Positions 29,676 through 37,739 of a stretch of DNA of 64,000 nucleotides are shown piece by piece; the stretch's first letter is position 1, and the number at the start of each line of letters is the position of its first letter. The notes below the pieces were generated by a model, which saw only the letters and a program-made list of their open reading frames with translations, was not told the DNA's origin and made no database searches. The stretch covers positions 1 through 64,000 of the forward strand of contig JADJVW010000059.1 of the NCBI GenBank assembly GCA_016710365.1, written 5' to 3'. Source of the DNA: Candidatus Caldilinea saccharophila (GTDB lineage Bacteria > Chloroflexota > Anaerolineae > Caldilineales > Caldilineaceae). The translations under genes and the position numbers were made by a program.

Positions 29676-30723
29676 TTGGTTTTGTTGCGGAAGGTTTGAT
29701 CAATTCTGTCCGGTAAGCTGTCGCCGTCTGGCGTACGATAAGCCGGCAATCGAGTATGGCCTGTTGCGCCGGTGCATCCGGCGCGCGCATCCGTTGCAGG
29801 AGAAGTTCAGCCGCCCGATATCCCAATTCGTAGGCAGGCTGCGCCACGGTGGTCAAGGGCGGCGCGGCCATGGCCGCATAGGGAATGTCGTCGAATCCCA
29901 CGATCGACATGTCGGCGGGAACTTGCAACCCCTGGTTGCGGCACGCGTTGATGGCGCCCAGCGCCACCAGATCGTTCACGGCGAGAATTGCCGACGGGCG
30001 GTTGGGCAGGGCCAACAGGCGGGTCATTGCCTCCTCACCGCCTTGTAGCGAAACGTCGGTCTCCAACATCCATGCCGGGCAAAGCGGCAGGCCGTGCTGG
30101 AGCATGGCTTCCTGATAGCCCAGCCAACGGCCTACGGCAACGCCACGCGTGGTATGGCCGCCGATAAAGGCGATGGCGCGGTGCCCCAACCCCGCCAGGT
30201 GATCGACGGCGGCCATGGCGCCATCCTGGGCGCGACTGGTCACATAATCCACCTTGGCGTCCTTCAACCAGTTCCCGACGGTGACCACGGGCAGCCCTTT
30301 GTGCGTCAGGTCGATGATGTAGCGGTTGTGTTCGGCGGCGTTGCCATGCTGCGGCGGCGCAATGATAAAGCCATCGACGCCGCGCCGGTAGATTTCGCGC
30401 AGCACGCCCAGTTCCTTGTCGGGGTCGCCGTCGGTGTTCACGATGATCGTGATGTAACGCTCCCGCTCCAGGCTATCCTGGACGCCGCGCGCCAGCGTCG
30501 ATGAAAACGGGTTTTGGATATCGGAGATGACCAGACCCACCATCAGCGTCCGGCTCGAAGCAAGCCCACTGGCCAGCGGGTTGGGGTCGTAGTCGAGATC
30601 GCGCGCGGCTTGCATAACACGCGCTACGGTCTTGGCGCTGATGGATGCATTCTTGTTGAAGACCCGCGACACGGTGGATGGGGCCACGCCAGCGCGTTTT
30701 GCAACATCGTAGATGGTCGCCAT
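29653..30723 (-). CDS. LacI-family transcriptional regulator
   Basis: A 356-residue regulator. The HTH is at residues 2-22 (T-I-Y-D-V-A-K-R-A-G-V-A-P-S-T-V-S-R-V-F) and the hinge helix follows Y-D-P-N-P-L-A-S-G-L-A. The effector domain starts with L-M-V-G-L-V-I-S-D-I-Q-N-P-F, with L-A-V-N-D-L-V-A-L-G and I-V-G-F-D-D later. It lies 18 bases after the GH99-like gene. It is the most probable binder of the two palindromes at 36607-36641 in front of this operon. Confidence 0.92.
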   Translation of the reverse strand: MATIYDVAKRAGVAPSTVSRVFNKNASISAKTVARVMQAARDLDYDPNPLASGLASSRTLMVGLVISDIQNPFSSTLARGVQDSLERERYITIIVNTDGDPDKELGVLREIYRRGVDGFIIAPPQHGNAAEHNRYIIDLTHKGLPVVTVGNWLKDAKVDYVTSRAQDGAMAAVDHLAGLGHRAIAFIGGHTTRGVAVGRWLGYQEAMLQHGLPLCPAWMLETDVSLQGGEEAMTRLLALPNRPSAILAVNDLVALGAINACRNQGLQVPADMSIVGFDDIPYAAMAAPPLTTVAQPAYELGYRAAELLLQRMRAPDAPAQQAILDCRLIVRQTATAYRTELIKPSATKPNGVDREP

Positions 30724-30741
30724 TTTCTCTAGTTATACGTT

Positions 30742-31881
30742 CTACTGGCCGAAGATCTCTTTGATGGCTGCAAGATAGGCCATCCCGGTTTCGACGTCCG
30801 GCTCCAGGTAACTGCCTTCGGTCCATTCGTTCCAGGCATTGATCGTCAGGATGCGCTGTCCGGCAGGAGCAGTGTCGAGTCGCTTCCGGATCATAACGAG
30901 TGCGTCACGGAAGCGCGCCGGTGTGTTGCCCTCAATAAGTGGCATAAAGGGGTAACGTGCGTTGACGAATCCATCGGACTGCACCGTGCGTGGGCTGGCA
31001 TCCCACCCCATCGTCAGGTTTGGGTAATAGGGCAGCGTAAAAGTTCTCTCCGCCTCGTCCCAATAGGCCATATAACGGTCGCGCACAACGTTATAGTCGG
31101 TGACCGGGAAGTGGTCTAACGCGCCGTGATGGATCCAGACATAGGAAGTCACGCTGTCAAAGCCCAGATCGTGCGCCAGCGCATCTGCATCGGGCAGACT
31201 CTGTTCGCCGGCAAGAATGCCAAGATTCCACAGCACCACATTGAGGTGAAGATCGGCAAAGCCGGCATCCTTCGCCTTGGCACGAAAGCGGGCTAGCGCC
31301 GCGCGCGCCTGCACTCGACCGCCGAGACCATCGATAAAGGTAGGCAGGTCGTAGATGGAGAAATAGGGGCGTCCGTCGATCTTCCAATAGGAGGGATGGG
31401 AAAAGTAGTGCTTGATGACGTGATCGGCGACAGTGTCAACGGTCGCCTGGCTGACCCGGCCCGGATAGAGCAGACGCGCACGACTGCCCACGCCGTTGAG
31501 CGCGGCAGGATGAATATCGGTCCAATCGTGGTTGGCCCACATCAACGCAAACTTGATGCGCGCGTTGTTGGCTGCACCGAGAAAACCCTCGTCCAGCGCG
31601 CGTTGCAGAAAGGGGCCGTCATCGTACCAGTACCAGTCAAAAATGAAGGCGTCGATGGCGTGATCCGCGGCCGCGTCGATTTTGCGCGCCATTGCGATAG
31701 GGTCCGCTTCATCTTCGTAGCCCCACACCGGCACGCGTGGCTGGCGATGGCCGGCGAAGCGCGGCTCGGCGCGCTTGACCAGCTCCCATTCGCTCCAGCC
31801 GGGGCCATGCGTGGCCGCATTGCGTGCGTCGGCGTGATAGTTGGGAAAATAATAACAGGCAACTGTATGCTCTTTGGTCAT
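30742..31881 (-). CDS. GH99-like / WbsX-type domain protein
   Basis: A 379-residue TIM-barrel-like protein. It opens V-A-C-Y-Y-F-P-N-Y-H and has G-W-S-E-W-E-L-V, F-D-W-Y-W-Y-D-D near residue 80, W-A-N-H-D-W and a C-terminal N-A-W-N-E-W-T-E-G-S-Y-L-E-P-D. These are hallmarks of the WbsX/GHF99-like group (often labelled glycosyltransferase WbsX but structurally close to endo-mannanases of GH99 and GH71). No signal peptide. In this operon a cytoplasmic glycoside hydrolase acting on imported oligosaccharide is the likeliest role. The Glu residues of the last motif are candidate catalytic or metal residues. Confidence 0.82.
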   Translation of the reverse strand: MTKEHTVACYYFPNYHADARNAATHGPGWSEWELVKRAEPRFAGHRQPRVPVWGYEDEADPIAMARKIDAAADHAIDAFIFDWYWYDDGPFLQRALDEGFLGAANNARIKFALMWANHDWTDIHPAALNGVGSRARLLYPGRVSQATVDTVADHVIKHYFSHPSYWKIDGRPYFSIYDLPTFIDGLGGRVQARAALARFRAKAKDAGFADLHLNVVLWNLGILAGEQSLPDADALAHDLGFDSVTSYVWIHHGALDHFPVTDYNVVRDRYMAYWDEAERTFTLPYYPNLTMGWDASPRTVQSDGFVNARYPFMPLIEGNTPARFRDALVMIRKRLDTAPAGQRILTINAWNEWTEGSYLEPDVETGMAYLAAIKEIFGQ

Positions 31882-31919
31882 GCGGCGTTCGTGTCCTCAA
31901 ACTGGCAAAGCTGGACGCG

Positions 31920-33042
31920 TTACAGTTTTGCTTGCAGCAGCAACGCCTTGCGTTCCATGTAATATTGGAAATTCTCCCAACTCACGTCCGGCGGCACCGT
32001 GTGGTCAACGGTCGGGATAAAGCCGCCTTCCTCGATCAAGGGCTGCAGCGACAACAGATGCCGATCGATGGCCGCACGATCCTGGCCAGCGCGCGCTTGA
32101 ATCGACGCCGCCCCACAGCCGCAGCGTCTTGCCAAATGTCTGGCGCAGGCGATGTGGATCCTGGTTGGCCGCGCGTTCCAGCGGCCACAAAGCATCGACG
32201 CCGGCGTCGAGCATCATAGGGATCAGTTTTTCGGGGTTGCCATCGGTGTCGATGCAGACATAGCGCACGCCGTGACTCTTGTAGAACTCGATCACCTTGC
32301 ACAGCCGTGGATAAATGAAGGTGCGGTAGCTTTGCGGACTCAGCAGTGGCCCGGTCTTCATGGCCAGGTCTTCGTTGAGGCAGATGTATTCGAGCGTCGT
32401 GTGCTCGAGTACGGGGCGCGCGGTCTCGATCAGGAAATCGGCCCAGAACTCCATGATCTCGTGCATCAGGTTGGGCTGGTCATACCACGCAAAGGAAAGC
32501 GCCTCAAAACCGAGCAACTCGCGAGCAACCCAGTAGAAGCCAAGCGTCGAACAGTTCGGCCCAAAGATCAGCGGGTGCTTGCGCTCCGCCCAGCCTTTGA
32601 CGCGACAGGCTTCCCAGTTCGGTTCATAGCGCTGGGCGCAGGCCGCGGGATAGCGCTGCTTGACGTCTTGCCAATCCGCCGGGCCAACGACCGGGAAGGC
32701 GATGTACTCATCCATGGACATGCGTGCGCCGCCGATCGAGCCAGCTTTCAGCGCGCGCCGCACGATGCCCTTCTCATCGCGGAAGGTCACGGTGTCGTCA
32801 TCAGTCGCCAGCTCTTCCTGCTCGAAGGCAGGGATCATCTTGCTGGTGAAGTGGATGAATTCGCGCGGATCCATGCCCAAGGATGCCTCCCCGGCGAACC
32901 AGTCCCAATGCAGGCTTCCTGTGACCAGTCCTTCCGCCTGCCAACGCTGCGCCGTCTGCGCCCAGACGCCGGCCTCCCAGTTGGGAACCTGATCGACGCT
33001 TGTGTAATCCATGGAATTGAGAAAACGCTGAAGATAGTTCAT
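31920..33042 (-). CDS. URO-D family protein (one frameshift)
   Basis: A TIM-barrel protein of about 373 residues. The start at 33042 (M-N-Y-L-Q-R-F-L-N-S-M-D) lies just after the permease stop. Motifs include H-W-D-W-F, N-C-S-T-L-G-F-Y-W-V, the block L-N-E-D-L-A-M-K-T-G-P-L-L-S-P-Q-S-Y-R and V-C-I-D-T-D-G-N. A one-base shift near 32110 separates the last 60 residues (D-R-A-A-I-D-R-H-L-L, then G-F-I-P-T-V-D-H-T-V-P-P). That G-x-I-P-x-x-D-H-x-V-P-P-D ending is typical of URO-D relatives thought to bind corrinoids. It is the second such gene in a sugar operon in this window. Confidence 0.8.
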
Positions 33043-33049
33043 GGTTGGC

Positions 33050-33901
33050 CTATTTTTCAACACCGGTGATCACGACGCCCTGAATAAAGAGCCGCTGCGC
33101 CACCGAGAAGAGCAGCACACACGGAATCAGCGACATCAGCGCAGCCGCCATCATGCGCGGGTAGTGGATGACGTTGAAATTAGCAGTCTGGAACATGCGC
33201 ATCCCCAGGCTGACCGGGAAGTTCTGCTGCGAACGGAAATAGACCAGCGGATAAAGCAGATCGTTCCAGTAGTAGAAGAAGGCAAAGATCGCCACGGTTG
33301 CGACCACCGGCAGCGACATGGGCAGGAAGATCTGCCAGAAGATGCGGAAGGTGGAGCAGCCATCCACGCGCGCGGCGTCCTCTAATTCTTTCGGAATACC
33401 CAGGAAATATTGGCGGAAGAGGAAGATATAGAACGCGTTGCCAAAGAATGACGGCACGATAATCGGCAGAAAGGTGTCGAGCCAGCCAATCGCGTTGAAC
33501 ATCATGAAGTGCGGCACGATGACAACCCAGGCCGGCATCATGAGGGTCGTCAGCATGACAAAGAACAGGAACGAGCGCCCAGGAAAGCGCAGCCGCGCAA
33601 AACCGAAGCCAGTGATCGAGCAACTGATCACGCTGCCGATGATGCCGCCCGCAGCCAGGATGATACTGTTCAGGATAAAGCGCGCAAAAGGGGTCAGTTC
33701 GAAGACGTCTGCGTAGTTTTGCCAGACAAGCTGCCTGGGAATCCACGTGATTGGCCAGGTGTTGACTTCGTCCAGCGTTTTCAGGCTGGTGCTCAACATC
33801 CAGAAGAACGGGATCATCAGCACCACGCCCTGCAAACAACACGACATAGGTGGCAATCGCCCCCAACCAGCGCCCCGCGCAATGCCTAGCCCTTTGTACA
33901 T
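33050..33901 (-). CDS. Sugar ABC transporter permease, MalG type (small frameshifts near start)
   Basis: About 283 residues. The N-terminal part switches frame twice between 33830 and 33880; the alternative frame supplies W-G-A-I-A-T-Y-V-V-L-F-A-G, the first half of helix 1. Thereafter it is open, with S-T-S-L-K-T-L-D-E-V, six membrane segments and the EAA loop L-E-D-A-A-R-V-D-G-C-S-T-F-R-I-F then F-L-P-M-S. The URO-D gene begins eight bases later. It is part of the second CUT1 importer, again without an ATPase gene. Confidence 0.88.
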   Translation of the reverse strand: MYKGLGIARGAGWGRLPPMSCCLQGVVLMIPFFWMLSTSLKTLDEVNTWPITWIPRQLVWQNYADVFELTPFARFILNSIILAAGGIIGSVISCSITGFGFARLRFPGRSFLFFVMLTTLMMPAWVVIVPHFMMFNAIGWLDTFLPIIVPSFFGNAFYIFLFRQYFLGIPKELEDAARVDGCSTFRIFWQIFLPMSLPVVATVAIFAFFYYWNDLLYPLVYFRSQQNFPVSLGMRMFQTANFNVIHYPRMMAAALMSLIPCVLLFSVAQRLFIQGVVITGVEK

Positions 33902-33949
33902 GGATGCGTCTCCAATCGTGTCAGCAGCACAGACTGTTGTCTCTCAGAG

Positions 33950-34084
33950 ACTGTTTGAAAAGTAACCACGAAGACGCTAAGCACGCTAAGCGGCGCAAAG
34001 CAGCACGTAAAAGCGTCTCTTTGATCGCCCACTTTGTGCTTCTTTGCGCCCTTTGTGGCTTCGTGGTAGGGCTTTTCAAACAGT
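33950..34084. repeat. CCACGAAG palindromic repeat (family C)
   Basis: ACTGTTTGAAAAG (33950-33962) is inverted as CTTTTCAAACAGT (34072-34084). Inside, ACCACGAAG is mirrored by CTTCGTGGT, with GCTAAGC and GCGCAAAG/CTTTGCGC steps towards the centre. It lies between the two permease genes of the operon and would be transcribed. Confidence 0.72.
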
Positions 34085-34124
34085 TTCTCATGCGCCATCC
34101 TCGGTTCTCCCAAGACTTACCCGT

Positions 34125-35030
34125 TTATTCTTTCTCTCCGGCATAGTAAACCCAGCGTCGCGAGGTGCTCATCACGAACAAGGTCAGCGCGGCGATCAGG
34201 ATGAACAGGATGTAGGCGATGGTGGACGCATAGCCAAAGCGCAGCGAGCGAAATGCCGTAAAATAAATGTTGAGCCCAAAAAAGTAGGTGGCAAAGTTTG
34301 GCCCGCCGCTGGTCATGATGTAGGCATTCTCGAAAATTGGGAACGCCGCAATCAAGCCGGTAATCACGTTAAAGAAGATCACCGGCGTCAGCAGCGGTAG
34401 CGTCACCGACCAGAAGCGCTGGATGCTGTTGGCGCCGTCAATCGTAGCCGCCTCGTAGAGTTCACTGGGAATGGACTGCAAGCCGGCGAGATAAACGATC
34501 ATGGTGCCGCCAACGCCCCACAGCGCCATGAGGATGAAGGCGTACATGACGACATTGGGATCGACCAGCCAGCCGATCTGCGGCGCGCCAAACCAGCTCA
34601 GAATGCCGTTCAGCACGCCATATTGTTTGTGAAACACAAACTGCCACAGCAGGGCCACGGCCACGCCGGTTGTCACCGCAGGCAAATAATAGATGCCGCG
34701 AAAGACGAGAATGCCGCGCACCTTCTGGTTCATCAGCAGCGCGATGCCCAGACCGATCACCAGGCTCAGTGGCAAGAAACCGGCGACAAAGGAAAGGGTC
34801 GAGCGCACCGAATCCCAGAAGCGCGGATCCTCGGTCAGCATGTAAACGTAATTATCCAGGCCGATCCACTTGGGCGCGCCGCTGCCGCCGTAATTCGTGA
34901 AGCTCAGATAAAGGGAGGCCAACAGCGGGCCCAGGCGAAAGATCAGGTAGCCAAGCAACCAGGGCATGATGAACAGAAACCCTTCGATTGCCTCGCGTCG
35001 GGCCATTTTTGTTTTTGGCATGGACATCAT
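34125..35030 (-). CDS. Sugar ABC transporter permease, UgpA/MalF type
   Basis: 301 residues with six hydrophobic helices. It opens M-M-S-M-P-K-T-K-M-A-R-R-E-A-I-E-G-F-L-F; the first or second Met could be used. A periplasmic W-I-G-L-D-N-Y-V-Y-M segment precedes helix 2. The EAA loop reads L-Y-E-A-A-T-I-D-G-A-N-S-I-Q-R-F and then T-L-P-L-L-T-P. It lies 71 bases after the binding-protein gene with a perfect 21-bp hairpin in the gap, and 223 bases before the second permease, where a family C repeat has been placed. Confidence 0.92.
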   Translation of the reverse strand: MMSMPKTKMARREAIEGFLFIMPWLLGYLIFRLGPLLASLYLSFTNYGGSGAPKWIGLDNYVYMLTEDPRFWDSVRSTLSFVAGFLPLSLVIGLGIALLMNQKVRGILVFRGIYYLPAVTTGVAVALLWQFVFHKQYGVLNGILSWFGAPQIGWLVDPNVVMYAFILMALWGVGGTMIVYLAGLQSIPSELYEAATIDGANSIQRFWSVTLPLLTPVIFFNVITGLIAAFPIFENAYIMTSGGPNFATYFFGLNIYFTAFRSLRFGYASTIAYILFILIAALTLFVMSTSRRWVYYAGEKE

Positions 35031-35043
35031 GATCTCCGGCGCT

Positions 35044-35086
35044 CAGGGCATGTTGTGCAGAGCGCCGCTCTGCACAACATGCCCTG
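35044..35086 (-). promoter_or_regulatory. Intercistronic 21-bp hairpin behind the binding-protein gene
   Basis: Perfect 21-bp arms around one central base (starting CAGGGCATGTTGTGC). It lies 15 bases after the binding-protein stop and 14 bases before the permease start. There is no T tract, so stabilising the upstream mRNA or partial attenuation is more likely than full termination. Confidence 0.7.
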
Positions 35087-35100
35087 GCTTCACCTGCTGG

Positions 35101-36468
35101 TTAGGCGTTCATCTGCGAGATGATGCGATTGATCTCATCCTGGAAGGCAGACAGCACCACTTCCGGGCCATCGCCGGTCACGCCGTCGATCATCGGGGCG
35201 ATCATGTTTGCCCACGTGTTGGAGTAGTCGCGCCAGTAGGACGGGAACGGAGCGGCATTGGCGCCTGCCATCTGCGCAGGGAAGACCTGCACGTTGCTTG
35301 GCGGCAGACCGCCCGCCGCGGCCGTCTCATTCCACAGCGGCACCGATGATTGTCGGCCCGGAACGCTGCGCAACGGCTCGGAAATCAGCGTGTTGGTGGA
35401 GTCGGTGCTGGTCAAAAACTTGACGAACGTCCACGCCGCTTCGAGATCTTTGGCATTGGAGGCAATGCCCCATGCCCCGCCGGCCGCATTGATGCAACTG
35501 TTCCCTGTCGGCGAGAGTGGCATGGCCGCGCAATCGAAGTCGAACTTGTCGCCAATATTGGCGCGCATGGAGGTCGTCGCCCACGAACCCTGGAAGGCCA
35601 TCGGCAACAGGCCGCTGGCAAAGGGATCCACACCGGCCGGCGCAGCGCCCGCTTCAGGGTAGAGGCCCTGCTTGCGCGCTTCAATGAAGAACTTGAAACA
35701 GTCGCGGCTTTCCGGCGAATCGATGATGCATTCGCTCAGGTCGTCGGTGAAAATCTTGCCGCCCCATCCCATGATCAACCCATGGAACACCCAATCCCAG
35801 TTGTACAACTGCAAGCCCCAGGCTGTGAATTGTCCATTGGCGTCTTGCTGGGCAAACTTCAGCCCTGTCTCCACCAGGTCGGGCCACGTCCAACTGTCGG
35901 ATGGATACGCAACCCCCGCATCGTCGAACATCTTCTTGTTGTAGTAGATGCCGACGTTGGAGAAATCATAGGGCAGCGCATACAGATCGTTGTTCCAGCG
36001 CATCTGGGTTACTTCAGCCGGCCAGAAGTCGTCGACATTGACCTCAGCTGCATCGCGGTCGATGAGCGGCTGCATACTGGTCGTCCAGCCTTTATTGGCG
36101 TAGACGGGCACATCAAAGGTGCGCGTGTACCAGACATCGGGAAGCTGCTGCGCAACTCCCTGCGCATTGATCGTGTCGTAAAACTCGTTGCCGGCAATAT
36201 CCAGGTGATCGATGGCAATCTCCGGGTGCGCCTGCGTAAAGGCATCGATCACGGCTTCGAAGAGAGGGACGTCCGCTTCGCCGTGGTTGGTCACAAAGCG
36301 CAACGTAACCTGGCTTGCGCCGTCGGCTGCTGCGCCTGCCCCCGCCGGCGCCGCGGCTGGGGCGCAGGCGGCAAGCACACCGCTTGCACTCACCAACAAG
36401 CCAGTCGCCGCGCTGATCTGTAAAAACGCGCGCCGGCTCATGCCGTCTGAACTCATCTTCCGATTCAT
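35101..36468 (-). CDS. Sugar ABC transporter solute-binding lipoprotein with Tat-type signal
   Basis: 455 residues. The start at 36468 is set by AAGGAGG six bases upstream. The signal has a twin-arginine motif S-R-R-A-F-L-Q then a hydrophobic stretch and a lipobox L-A-A-C, so it is probably exported folded and lipid-anchored. The mature part is a family-1 binding protein: V-T-L-R-F-V-T-N-H-G, then P-D-V-W-Y-T-R-T, L-P-Y-D-F-S-N-V-G-I-Y-Y-N-K and a Trp-rich cleft. It is the first gene of the seven-gene operon and lies about 170 bases from the promoter. Confidence 0.92.
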   Translation of the reverse strand: MNRKMSSDGMSRRAFLQISAATGLLVSASGVLAACAPAAAPAGAGAAADGASQVTLRFVTNHGEADVPLFEAVIDAFTQAHPEIAIDHLDIAGNEFYDTINAQGVAQQLPDVWYTRTFDVPVYANKGWTTSMQPLIDRDAAEVNVDDFWPAEVTQMRWNNDLYALPYDFSNVGIYYNKKMFDDAGVAYPSDSWTWPDLVETGLKFAQQDANGQFTAWGLQLYNWDWVFHGLIMGWGGKIFTDDLSECIIDSPESRDCFKFFIEARKQGLYPEAGAAPAGVDPFASGLLPMAFQGSWATTSMRANIGDKFDFDCAAMPLSPTGNSCINAAGGAWGIASNAKDLEAAWTFVKFLTSTDSTNTLISEPLRSVPGRQSSVPLWNETAAAGGLPPSNVQVFPAQMAGANAAPFPSYWRDYSNTWANMIAPMIDGVTGDGPEVVLSAFQDEINRIISQMNA

Positions 36469-36606
36469 TTTTCCTCCTTGGGTAGACAGACAATCGCACA
36501 CGAAGCAGATGACCACTGCGCACAAAGGTGATGCGCGAACAGTGGCGGGGCGTAAACCCCTCATGACTCACTTAGCAAAGGAAAGAGTAAAGGTGGGAGC
36601 GCTGAG

Positions 36607-36620
36607 TGCAACTAGTTGCA
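36607..36620. promoter_or_regulatory. LacI-type operator O2 of the second sugar operon
   Basis: TGCAACTAGTTGCA, a perfect 14-bp palindrome. Its centre is 21 bp from that of O1, so both lie on the same face of the helix downstream of the promoter. Confidence 0.7.
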
Positions 36621-36627
36621 TCAATTG

Positions 36628-36641
36628 TGCAAGCGGTTGCA
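36628..36641. promoter_or_regulatory. LacI-type operator O1 of the second sugar operon
   Basis: TGCAAGCGGTTGCA, a 14-bp palindrome with one mismatch and the central CG typical of LacI-family sites. It covers the predicted transcription start, so binding would block initiation. Confidence 0.75.
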
Positions 36642-36648
36642 TAATCTG

Positions 36649-36677
36649 ATTTTAGAGGACTTCTACAGATTTGTCAA
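36649..36677 (-). promoter_or_regulatory. Sigma-70 promoter of the second sugar operon
   Basis: On the minus strand TTGACA (36672-36677), a 17-base spacer and TAAAAT (36649-36654). Two LacI-type operators follow directly. Confidence 0.8.
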
Positions 36678-36757
36678 CAGCGAATTTTTTTTACCGGGTC
36701 TACTTCCACGTTTGGGACGAAGTTGTTTTCGTAGGTCATCGCCTCTGTGACGGAGCG

Positions 36758-37658
36758 CTAAAAACCAGGGCCGAAGACAACGATCAGGATAAGGGCGATG
36801 ACGGCGAAGAAGGCGAACTCAACCAGCACGCGCCGCGTCAAGCGGCCTTGCAGCCCTTGCAGCGCAATGCCGACGGCGAGATAGAAGCTCAACAACAGCA
36901 GCAGACCGCCGGTCAACCCCGGCAAGAGCGGCCAATAATTGAGCGCCCAGGTGACTTCTCCCAATAGCAGGCCGACCACAACGCTGTACATCAAGACATG
37001 GCGAGTTTCGTTGGTCGAGGTGCGCAACAGTTCGATCGCCAGCAGCATGGCTGTCACGGTGACCATTGTGCCGGAAAGCAGGCTGCGCGTGCGCGATTGA
37101 TAGACAAAGAGAAAGAGCAGCAACGCGGCGCCGTAGGCCAACGCATCGAGCCAGAGACGCACGCCGAAAGCCTGGCTGGCCGCGTTCCATGGTGGCGTAG
37201 AGGCTGAAAAACGCAATCGTCAACAGCAGCCCCGAAAACAGAATCACGGCGACCTGGAGCAACCGCGTAGGGATGCTGGGCAGCAAGACGACGGTGATGA
37301 TCGAAATAGCAGCCGGCAGCGCCCAATAGGCCCAGGTCAACCCCAGCCGATTGGCCTGACGCTTGGGATGCAGGCGGATTAGGCTTTCTGTCCCGGCGGA
37401 AGCGGCAACCGCCAGCACAATCGCCAGTACGGTAGTGGCTGAGAATTCCACGCTCGTCGGCGAACCGAGCGCGCGAAAACCAATCACGGTGGCCGGAATC
37501 TTCAAAAGCAGGCTCAGGCCAAAGCCGAACACGAGCACCCAGGTCATCACACTGATGCGATCCTGATAATCGACCCCCGTAAAATCGTTATGTTTGCGCC
37601 GCCATTGCCAGCGACGCGTCAGTTCGTCGCGCCAAGCGTCCAGTCGATTGGTTTGCAT
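36758..37658 (-). CDS. Multi-pass membrane protein, unknown (one frameshift)
   Basis: About 300 residues. The basic N-terminus (M-Q-T-N-R-L-D-A-W-R-D-E-L-T-R-R-W) is followed by around eight hydrophobic helices. A one-base shift near 37195, just after L-Y-A-T-M-E-R-G, separates the last 150 residues, which include L-L-S-G-T-M-V-T-V-T-A-M-L and W-A-L-N-Y-W-P-L-L. Similar proteins occur in Chloroflexota, possibly the DUF5656 group, but this is a weak recollection. It diverges from the CHAT gene with only 81 bases between the starts, so the two may share a control region. Confidence 0.6.
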
Positions 37659-37739
37659 AAGCCATTCTTGTGTACAATAATTGCTGTCAGTTCGACAGTC
37701 TTGCCATTCTAAAGAGGGAGCGCAACTCTGTCAAAGCCT

